From Dactylosporangium sucinum (lineage in GTDB: Bacteria > Actinomycetota > Actinomycetes > Mycobacteriales > Micromonosporaceae): 64,000 nucleotides of DNA. Of this stretch, positions 24,170-31,172 are shown piece after piece. Positions within the stretch are counted from its first letter, which is position 1; each line of letters opens with the position of its first letter. Position numbers and translations under genes: made by a program. The notes under the pieces were generated by a model. It had not been told where the DNA came from and searched no databases. It worked only from the letters and a program-made list of their open reading frames with translations. The DNA lies in the NCBI RefSeq assembly GCF_014647515.1, contig NZ_BMPI01000057.1:293-64292 (forward strand), given 5' to 3'.

Positions 24170-26503
24170 TCACTCCCCTCGTCCCCGGGCCGCGGCGACC
24201 GCGGCCTGGCCGTAGCTGAGGCCGCCGTCGTTGGCCGGCACCCGCTCGTTGACCAGCGGCGTGAGCCCCGCCGCGGCGAGCCCGGCGACCAGCGACTCGA
24301 CGAGGACGCGGTTCTGCATGACGCCGCCGGACAGGCAGACCACCGCGGTGCCGTGCCGCTCGGCGGCGCGCGTGCAGACGGCGACCGTCACGGCGGCGAG
24401 GGTGGCGTGGAACGCGGCGGCGACGGAGCCGGTGTCCGCCCCGTCCCGCAGGGCCTGCAACGCCCCGTGGAGCGTCGGCTCGGGGTCGTAGACGACGAGG
24501 CCGTCACGGGTCGTCAGGCGCCAGGGCAGGGCCGGGGCGGCGCCGTGCGCGGCCGCGTGCGTTTCGAGCGTGACGGCCGCCTCGCCCTCGTAGGTCGCGT
24601 TGTCGGCCAGCCCGAGCAGTGCCGCGACCGCGTCGAAGAGGCGGCCCGCGCTGGACGCGGCCGGGCAGTTGACGCCCCGGCTCACCATCCGCCGCACGGT
24701 GCCGACCTCGGCCTCGGGCAGCCGCCGCAGCAGCGGCGCCGCCAGCGCCTCCAGCGGCGGCCGGGGACCGTCGCCGAGCCGTTCGGCCCCGAACAGGTAG
24801 CCGAGCGCCATGCGGGCCGGGCGGCGCACCGCGGCGGCGCCGCCGGGCAGCGGCGCCCGGCCGAAGCGGGCGATCCGCCGGTACGACCGCAGGTCGGCCA
24901 GCAGCACCTCGCCGCCCCACAGGGTGCCGTCGTCGCCGAGCCCGAGCCCGTCGTAGGCGACGCCGAGGAAGCGGCCCGTGATGCCGTGCTCGGCGGCGCA
25001 CGACGCGACGTGCGCGTGGTGATGCTGGACCGCGACCCGGGTCAGTGGCAACGCCGTCGCGTACTGCGTCGAGAGGTACCCCGGATGCAGGTCGTGGGCG
25101 ACGACCCGCGGCTCGGCACCGGCGACGCGGCACAGCTGCCGCAGGCTCGTGGTGAACGCCTCGAGCGCGTCCTGCCGTTCCAGGTCGCCGGTGTGCGGGC
25201 CGACGATCGCGGTGCCGTCCCGGGCGATCGTGAACGTGTGCTTGAGCTGGCCACCGACGGCCAGCAGCGGCTCGGGCGCAGGGAAGGGCAGGCCGAGCGG
25301 TTCGGGTGCGTAGCCGCGGGCCCGGCGCACGACCGACGGGCGGCCGGCGGCGACGCGGACGACGGAGTCGTCGTACCGCGACCGGATCACCCGGTCGTGG
25401 CCCAGGAACCCGTCGGCCAGCCCGCCGAGCCGCCGCCCGGCGTCGCCGTCGTCGATCGCGATGGGTTCGTCCGCCAGGTTGCCGCTCGTCACGACCAGTG
25501 GGCGGGCCAGGTCGGCGCACAGCAGGTGGTGCACCGGCGTCGCTGGGAGGAACAGGCCGAGCCGGTCGGTGCCGGGTGCCACCGCGGTGGCCAGCGGGCC
25601 GCCCACGCGGCGGGCGACGAGGACCACCGGCCGGGCCGCCGAGGTCATCAGCGCCACCTCCGCCGGGGTGAGGCCGGCCAGCATGGCCGCCTCCTCGGGG
25701 CCGGTCACCATGACCGCGAACGGCTTCGCGGGACGGTGCTTGCGGGCGCGCAGCCGGGCGACGGCGGCCTGGTCGGTGGCGTCGCACACCAACTGGTAGC
25801 CGCCCAGCCCCTTGAGCGCGAGGATGCCGCCGCCGCGCAGGAGGGTCTCGGCCGCGTCGAGGGCGTCGTCGCCACGACGGTCCCCGGCCGCGGCACGCCA
25901 GGTCAGCTGCGGACCGCAGGCCGGGCAGGCGATCGGCTCGGCGTGGAAGCGGCGGTCGGCCGGGTCGGCGTACTCGTCCGCGCACGCCTCGCACATCGCG
26001 AACGACCGCATGGTGGTCCGCTCGCGGTCGTAGGGCAACTCGTCGAGGATCGTCGCACGCGGGCCGCAGTCGGTGCAGTTGACGAAGGCGTAGCGGTGGC
26101 GGCGGTCGGACGGGTCGAGCAGCTCCGTGCGGCACGCGTCGCACATGCCCAGGTCGGGTGGGATCCGGGCGAGGTCGTCACCCGTCGCGACCCGATTCGC
26201 CGGTGACGACGGGTCGACGCGGAAACCGGTCCCGTACGCCGGCGCACGGCCCCGCGGCTCGCCGATGCGCACCTCGTGAACCCGGGCGTGGGGCGGGGCG
26301 TCGGCGCGCAGCCGCGCGGGCAGCGCCCGCATCGCCTCCGCCGGGCCGGCCGCCTCCATCACGACGAGGCCGCCGTCGTTGCGGACCCAGCCGTCGAGGC
26401 CGAGGTCGCGGCCGAGACGGTAGACGAACGGGCGGAAGCCCACGCCCTGCACCGTGCCGTGGATCTCGATCCGGGAGGCCACCCGCTCCCCTGCGTCCTG
26501 CAT
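24170..26503 (-). CDS. hypF: carbamoyltransferase HypF
   Basis: This 777-residue protein has all HypF domains in order: acylphosphatase (IEIHGTVQGVGFRPFVYRLG, about 10-100), two zinc-finger repeats (CDACRTELLDP...CTDCGPR, and CEACADEY...CPACGP), a YrdC-like domain (GGILALKGLGGYQLVCDA) and a Kae1-like domain (HHHAHVASC...GVAYDGLGLGDDG). It uses carbamoyl phosphate and ATP to carbamoylate HypE. The ATG at 26503 is annotated; a GTG at 26482 (starting VASRIEIHG) has a better GGGGAG upstream and may be the true start. It is the first gene of the ten-gene hydrogenase operon, facing a divergent nitroreductase gene. Confidence 0.93.
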   Translation of the reverse strand: MQDAGERVASRIEIHGTVQGVGFRPFVYRLGRDLGLDGWVRNDGGLVVMEAAGPAEAMRALPARLRADAPPHARVHEVRIGEPRGRAPAYGTGFRVDPSSPANRVATGDDLARIPPDLGMCDACRTELLDPSDRRHRYAFVNCTDCGPRATILDELPYDRERTTMRSFAMCEACADEYADPADRRFHAEPIACPACGPQLTWRAAAGDRRGDDALDAAETLLRGGGILALKGLGGYQLVCDATDQAAVARLRARKHRPAKPFAVMVTGPEEAAMLAGLTPAEVALMTSAARPVVLVARRVGGPLATAVAPGTDRLGLFLPATPVHHLLCADLARPLVVTSGNLADEPIAIDDGDAGRRLGGLADGFLGHDRVIRSRYDDSVVRVAAGRPSVVRRARGYAPEPLGLPFPAPEPLLAVGGQLKHTFTIARDGTAIVGPHTGDLERQDALEAFTTSLRQLCRVAGAEPRVVAHDLHPGYLSTQYATALPLTRVAVQHHHAHVASCAAEHGITGRFLGVAYDGLGLGDDGTLWGGEVLLADLRSYRRIARFGRAPLPGGAAAVRRPARMALGYLFGAERLGDGPRPPLEALAAPLLRRLPEAEVGTVRRMVSRGVNCPAASSAGRLFDAVAALLGLADNATYEGEAAVTLETHAAAHGAAPALPWRLTTRDGLVVYDPEPTLHGALQALRDGADTGSVAAAFHATLAAVTVAVCTRAAERHGTAVVCLSGGVMQNRVLVESLVAGLAAAGLTPLVNERVPANDGGLSYGQAAVAAARGRGE

Positions 26504-26600
26504 GCCGCGCGCCGCCTTCGACTGTTCCGACCGATGCCGCAGTTGCGAGTCTCACGCCGTGTCCGCGGCAGCCGCCGCGGAACGCCGAAGGCTCACCCCG

Positions 26601-26618
26601 CACACCATCGGTGGTGTG
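26601..26618. promoter_or_regulatory. perfect inverted repeat in the hypF/nitroreductase divergent promoter
   Basis: CACACCA-TCGG-TGGTGTG has 7-bp arms and a 4-bp centre. It lies 98 nt upstream of the hypF ATG and 57 nt upstream of the nitroreductase GTG, a position suited to an operator for either direction. It does not match the DosR box. A partial GCCGAAGG match (26584-26591) is nearby. Confidence 0.5.
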
Positions 26619-26675
26619 AACGCCGATGCCGGGGGAAGGAGTCAGCAACGACCGACTGCATGCACGGAGGCGGCT

Positions 26676-27647
26676 GTGACGACTGACCCCGTGGCGAGCG
26701 TGTTGTACCGGGCCGCGGAGGACGCCCTGCTCGCGCCGTCCATCCTGAACACCCAGCCCTGGCACTGGCGGGTCCACGACGACACGCTGGAGCTGTTCGT
26801 CGATCGGTCCCGGCAGCTGCACGCGGCCGATCCGTACTGGCGCCTCATGATCATCAGCTGCGGCGCGGCGCTGCACCACGCCCGGGTGTCGCTGCGTGCA
26901 TCCGGGTACGAGCCGGTGGTGCACCGCCGGCCCGACCCGCACCAGCCCTGGCTGCTCGCCCACGTGCAGGTGGGGCGGGCACATCCGCCCTCGGCGACGG
27001 CCATGCGCACCTACCAGAGCATCCGGCTGCGGCGCACCGACCGGCGGCCGTTCGCCACCGACGTCCGGGTGCCGGCCGACGTGATCGCGGGGCTGCGGTC
27101 GGCGGCGGAGGCCGAGCACGCTTTGCTGTACACGCTCAGCCCGGGGGACGTCACCTACCTGCGGTACGCCGCTCGGGGCGCGCAGACCGCCGCCGCCCGG
27201 GACCAGGTCAAGGCGGCCGAGCTGCGGCAGTGGACGTCGGGCGGCGCTGACGACGGGGTGCCGCCGCAGACCGTGGCGAAGCCGAGCCCCCGGCCGGTCC
27301 CGACGCGCGACTTCGGGCTCGGCGCCGACGCCGCGCTCGAGCCGGGACCCGGTGACGACCGCTCGGCCGAGTACCTGGTCGTGGCCACGGCCGGCGACGA
27401 TCTCGTCGCCTGGCTCGCTGCCGGGGAGGCGACCAGCGCGGTCTGGTTGCGCGCCACCGTCGAGGGCCTGGCGGTCTCGCCGATGAGCGACGTCATCGAG
27501 GTCCCCGGCGCGCGGATGCTGCTGCGCAGCCTCCTGCAGCCGACGGCGCAGCCCCAGCTGGTCCTGCGGACCGGCACGACCGGCGACGCCGGACCACCAC
27601 CGGAGAGCCCACGGCGCCCGGCATCGGAGGCCATCGACGTCGGATGA
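26676..27647 (+). CDS. Acg-type nitroreductase family protein
   Basis: This 323-residue protein has LAPSILNTQPWHWRV, LMIISCGAALHHARV, RLRRTDRRPF, the ARRGAQTAAARDQVKAAELRQW-type helix, and AVSPMSDVIEVPGARMLLRSLL near the end, all typical of the Acg group. The GTG at 26676 is preferred because CACGGAGG lies just upstream and it opens the first conserved helix. It heads a plus-strand unit with DUF1876, GH65 and CBS-BON genes at very small gaps. It lies divergent to the hydrogenase operon and may share its control. Confidence 0.88.
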   Translation: MTTDPVASVLYRAAEDALLAPSILNTQPWHWRVHDDTLELFVDRSRQLHAADPYWRLMIISCGAALHHARVSLRASGYEPVVHRRPDPHQPWLLAHVQVGRAHPPSATAMRTYQSIRLRRTDRRPFATDVRVPADVIAGLRSAAEAEHALLYTLSPGDVTYLRYAARGAQTAAARDQVKAAELRQWTSGGADDGVPPQTVAKPSPRPVPTRDFGLGADAALEPGPGDDRSAEYLVVATAGDDLVAWLAAGEATSAVWLRATVEGLAVSPMSDVIEVPGARMLLRSLLQPTAQPQLVLRTGTTGDAGPPPESPRRPASEAIDVG

Positions 27648-27664
27648 ACGACGAGGAGATCGGC

Positions 27665-27934
27665 ATGGTAACGGCGAAAGACTGGACCGTCGACGTCCAC
27701 ATCGGCGAGACCGACGGCCGGACCTACGCGGAGGCCCGGCTGCAGATCAACGAAACCACCCAGCTCAGCGGGTACGGCGAGGCCCGCCTCAACCCCGCGG
27801 ACGAGGACATCCCGGAGATCGGCGACGAGGTGGCCGTGGCGCGGGCGCTGACCGACCTGGGTCATCGCGTGCTCCTCGCGGCGGCGGCCGACATCCGGGC
27901 CGTCACCGACGCACCAGTGCATCTGCGCCGATAG
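27665..27934 (+). CDS. DUF1876 protein (Rv1738/Rv2632c family)
   Basis: This 89-residue protein matches the Rv1738 pattern closely: WTVDVHIGETDGRTYAEARL, then LSGYGEARLNPADEDIPEIG and DEVAVARALTDLGHRVL. Rv1738 is among the most strongly hypoxia-induced DosR genes, and its published structure resembles ribosome hibernation factors, suggesting a translation-silencing role. The start at 27665 has GAGGAG six bases before it; an ATG at 27644 overlapping the nitroreductase stop is an alternative. GH65 follows after 3 nt. Confidence 0.88.
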   Translation: MVTAKDWTVDVHIGETDGRTYAEARLQINETTQLSGYGEARLNPADEDIPEIGDEVAVARALTDLGHRVLLAAAADIRAVTDAPVHLRR

Positions 27935-27937
27935 TCG

Positions 27938-30343
27938 ATGGACGCGTGGACGTTCCGGTTCGACGGGGCGGACCCGTCCCGGGAGGGACTGCGGGAAGCA
28001 CTGTGCACGCTGGGCAACGGCTACCTCGCGACCCGGGGCGCCGTGCCGGAGTGCGAGGCCGACGGCGTGCACTATCCGGGGACGTATGCGGCCGGCTGCT
28101 ACAACCGCCTGCCGGACACCGTGGGCGGCGAGCACGTCGAGAACGAGAGCCTCGTCAACCTGCCGAACTGGCTGCCGTTCACGTTCCGGGCTGAGGACGG
28201 GCCATGGCTGGGCCGGCCCGGCGCCGAGGTCCTCGACGAACATCACGAGCTCGACCTGCGGGGCGGCGTGCTGTCGCGCCGCCTGCGCGTCCGCGACGAC
28301 GCCGGTCGCACCACGGCGGTGACCCAGCGGCGGTTCGTGCACATGCGTGACCCGCACGTCTGCGGCCTGCAGGTCACGCTCACCCCGGAGGACTGGTCCG
28401 GGACGCTGACCGTCCGCTCCGGACTCGACGCCGCCGTCAGCAATCGCGGGGTGCAGCGCTACCGGGGGCTCTCGGATCGTCACCTGACGCTGCTGGCCGC
28501 CGGCCCCCTCGCCGCGGACGGCGTCGCGTGCTCGGTCGAGACGAACCAGTCCCACGTCCGCGTCGCGCAGGCCGCCCGCACCCGCGCGTTCACCGGCGGC
28601 CGGGCGGCCGGCGTCGCCGGCTGCTGCGGCGAGAGCGGCGCGGAGCAGGAGATCACGGTCAGGGTCTCCGCCAACCGCCGGGTCACGGTCGAGAAGCTGG
28701 TCACCGTGTACACCTCGCGGGACGGCGCGATCAGCGAGCCGTCCGCCGAGGCGCGGGAGCACCTGGCCCGGCTGCCGAGCTTCGGCACGCTGCTCGACGA
28801 GCACCGGCTGGCGTGGCGGCAGCTGTGGCGGCGCTTCCGCTTCGCGCTGCGCGGCCCGGAGAGTCCCGCGCTGCCCGTGGTACGGCTGCATCTGTTCCAT
28901 CTGCTGCAGACCGTGTCCGACCACAGCGTCGACGTCGACGCCGGCATCCCGGCCCGGGGACTGCACGGCGAGGCGTACCGCGGGCACGTCCTGTGGGACG
29001 AGCTGTTCGTCTTCCCGATCCTCAACCTGCGCCTGCCGACGCTGAGCCGGGCACTGCTGCGCTACCGCCACCGGCGCCTCCCCCGGGCCCGCGCCGCCGC
29101 CGCGGCCGCCGGATCCGCGGGTGCGATGTACCCGTGGCAGTCCGGCAGCGACGGGCGGGAGGAGAGCCAGCGGCTGCACCTCAATCCGCTCTCCGGTCGC
29201 TGGATCCCGGACGTCACCAGCCTCCAGCGGCACGTCGGCCTGGCGGTGGCGTACAACGTGTGGCAGTACTTCCAGGTGACCGGCGATCTCGAGTTCCTCG
29301 GCCACTACGGCGCCGAAATGTTCATCGAGATCGCGCGGTACTTCGCCGCGCTGGCCGAGTACGACGGCACCCGCGACCGGTTCGTCATCCGCGGCGTCAT
29401 GGGCCCGGACGAGTTCCACACCGGCTACCCCGGCACCGACCGCCCCGGCATCGACAACAACGCCTACACGAACGTCCTGACGGTGTGGGTCCTGCTGCGG
29501 GCGCTGGACGTGCTCGACGCGCTCCCCCCGCAGCGGCGGGCCGAACTGGCCGAGGCGCTGCACCTCGACCCGGCCGAGCCCGGGCGCTGGGAGGACATCT
29601 CCCGCCGGATGTACGTGCCCGTCCGGCCCGGCGGGATCATCGACCAGTTCGAGGGCTACGGCGACCTGGCCGAGCTGGACTGGCCGGCGTACCGCGACCG
29701 CTACGGCGACCTGCGCCGCCTCGACCGGATCCTCGAGCTGGAGGGCGACACCCCGAACCGGTACCAGGCGTCGAAACAGGCCGACGTGCTGATGCTGTTC
29801 TACCTGTTCTCCGCGGACGAGCTCGGGGAGCTGCTGGGCCGGCTCGGGCACACGCTGCCGGCCGACGCCATTCCGCGCAACGTCGAGTACTATCTGGCCC
29901 GCACCGCGCACGGCTCGACGCTGAGCGCGGTCGTCCACGCCTGGGTCCTCGCCCGCAACCACCGCACGGAGGCGCTGCGGTACTTCGTCGAGGCGCTGGG
30001 CAGCGACGTCGCCGACATCCAGGGCGGCACCACCGCGGAGGGCATCCACCTGGCCGCGATGGCCGGGTCGGTGGACGTGCTGCAGCGCTGCTTCGCCGGC
30101 GTGGAGACCCGCGACGGCGCGCTGCTGCTGAATCCCTACTGGCCGCGCCACCTGGGCGCGCTGGAGTTCGACATCCAGTACCGCGGGCACCGGATCACCC
30201 TGTCGATCAGCGGCGACACCGTGCGGGTGACGGCCGGCGACGGCCGCTCGCCGCCGATCCGGCTGTGCTGCCGGGGCGAGACCACCGACCTGGGCCCCGG
30301 CGAGGTCGTCCAGTTCCCGCTCGCGTCCCAGCCCCAGCGATGA
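27938..30343 (+). CDS. glycoside hydrolase family 65 phosphorylase (maltose/trehalose/kojibiose-type)
   Basis: This 801-residue GH65 protein has an N-terminal beta-sandwich (about 1-260), an alpha6/alpha6 barrel and a C-terminal beta jelly roll. The general acid is Glu 492 in VMGPDEFH. SKQADVLM and ARTAHGSTLSAVVHAW mark the sugar and phosphate sites; HGSTLS is the phosphate-binding loop of phosphorylases, so phosphorolysis is more likely than hydrolysis. WDELFVFP and HVGLAVAYNVWQYFQ line the barrel. It would release beta-glucose 1-phosphate from a disaccharide such as trehalose or maltose. Tuberculosis OtsB1 (Rv2006) in the DosR regulon carries a GH65-like region. The exact disaccharide cannot be read from sequence. 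Confidence 0.9.
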   Translation: MDAWTFRFDGADPSREGLREALCTLGNGYLATRGAVPECEADGVHYPGTYAAGCYNRLPDTVGGEHVENESLVNLPNWLPFTFRAEDGPWLGRPGAEVLDEHHELDLRGGVLSRRLRVRDDAGRTTAVTQRRFVHMRDPHVCGLQVTLTPEDWSGTLTVRSGLDAAVSNRGVQRYRGLSDRHLTLLAAGPLAADGVACSVETNQSHVRVAQAARTRAFTGGRAAGVAGCCGESGAEQEITVRVSANRRVTVEKLVTVYTSRDGAISEPSAEAREHLARLPSFGTLLDEHRLAWRQLWRRFRFALRGPESPALPVVRLHLFHLLQTVSDHSVDVDAGIPARGLHGEAYRGHVLWDELFVFPILNLRLPTLSRALLRYRHRRLPRARAAAAAAGSAGAMYPWQSGSDGREESQRLHLNPLSGRWIPDVTSLQRHVGLAVAYNVWQYFQVTGDLEFLGHYGAEMFIEIARYFAALAEYDGTRDRFVIRGVMGPDEFHTGYPGTDRPGIDNNAYTNVLTVWVLLRALDVLDALPPQRRAELAEALHLDPAEPGRWEDISRRMYVPVRPGGIIDQFEGYGDLAELDWPAYRDRYGDLRRLDRILELEGDTPNRYQASKQADVLMLFYLFSADELGELLGRLGHTLPADAIPRNVEYYLARTAHGSTLSAVVHAWVLARNHRTEALRYFVEALGSDVADIQGGTTAEGIHLAAMAGSVDVLQRCFAGVETRDGALLLNPYWPRHLGALEFDIQYRGHRITLSISGDTVRVTAGDGRSPPIRLCCRGETTDLGPGEVVQFPLASQPQR

Positions 30344-30373
30344 GCCGTTTCACCCCGCGGAGGGAGACTCGCG

Positions 30374-31054
30374 ATGGCCCACCGGACGCTCGCCGATGTC
30401 ATGACCCGCGACGTCGTCACGGTGCGCGAGGACACGACGTTCGACGACATCGTCGGGCTGCTCACCGAGCGTCACGTGAGCGCCGTCCCGGTCGTGGACG
30501 GGCGCGACCGGGTGCTCGGCGTCGTCTCCGAGGCCGACCTGCTGCGCAAGCTGGAGTTCGCCGACACCGATCCGGCCGCGCTCGCCGGCACACCGGCCGC
30601 GGCGGTCGGCCGCGCCGCCCGGGTGAAGGCCGCGGCCTGCACGGCGGCCGGCCTGATGACGGCGCCGGCGGTGACCGCCCCGGCCGGCATGCCGGTCACC
30701 GCCGCCGCGCGGATGATGGAGGCGGCCGGCGTGAAGCGGGTGCCGGTCGTGGACGAGGGCCGCCGGCTCGTCGGCATCGCCTCCCGCCGGGATCTCCTCA
30801 CGGTGTTCCTGCGCCCGGACAACGCGATCCGCCACGAGGTCGTCCGGGGAGTGCTCGAGACGCTGCTGTGGATCGCGCCGACCGAGGTGACGGTCGACGT
30901 CCGGCACGGCGTGGTGTACCTCGACGGCGAGCTGGACCGCCGGTCGCTGGCCGAATCCGTGGTGGGCATGGTCCGCGCCGTGGACGGCGTGGTGGACGTC
31001 GTGAGCCGCCTGACGTACCCCTTGGACGACACCGGCTCCGCGCCGGGTGGCTGA
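30374..31054 (+). CDS. CBS-pair protein with C-terminal BON domain
   Basis: This 226-residue protein has CBS1 (LADVMTRDVVTVREDT...VSEADLLRKLEF), CBS2 (GLMTAPAVTAPAG...ASRRDLLTVFL) and a BON-like domain (VTVDVRHGVVYLDGELDRRSLAE...VDGVVDVVSRL). It is closest in plan to the proteins at 7652 and 11292. CGGAGGGAGA precedes the ATG; the gap to GH65 is 30 nt, so it is likely the last gene of the nitroreductase-DUF1876-GH65-CBS unit. A GAGGAG-bearing imperfect hairpin lies in the next 50 nt. Adenine nucleotide sensing is family knowledge. Confidence 0.9.
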   Translation: MAHRTLADVMTRDVVTVREDTTFDDIVGLLTERHVSAVPVVDGRDRVLGVVSEADLLRKLEFADTDPAALAGTPAAAVGRAARVKAAACTAAGLMTAPAVTAPAGMPVTAAARMMEAAGVKRVPVVDEGRRLVGIASRRDLLTVFLRPDNAIRHEVVRGVLETLLWIAPTEVTVDVRHGVVYLDGELDRRSLAESVVGMVRAVDGVVDVVSRLTYPLDDTGSAPGG

Positions 31055-31108
31055 GGCCCTGCAACTCCTCCGCTTCGTCGAAGAGGAGGCGGCAGGCCCG
31101 GGCGTCCA

Positions 31109-31122
31109 GTGACCTTCGGCCG
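31109..31122 (+). promoter_or_regulatory. DosR/DevR-like box upstream of the GNAT/acyl-CoA synthetase gene
   Basis: GTGACCTTCGGCCG differs at one base from the 14-mer at 1456 and (reversed) 8398. It ends 50 nt before the ATG at 31173. Confidence 0.55.
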
Positions 31123-31172
31123 ATGTGGCTCGTCCAGACCTCGGTCACCATGGACAGGAGGGGGGTACCGCG

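Noticed and set aside
27155..30190. Long minus-strand open frame (about 1011 codons) opposite GH65
   Set aside because: It is antisense to the GH65 gene, is rich in His/Arg/Gly/Val as expected from a GC-biased complementary frame, and has no recognisable domain; GH65 has clear catalytic motifs on the plus strand.
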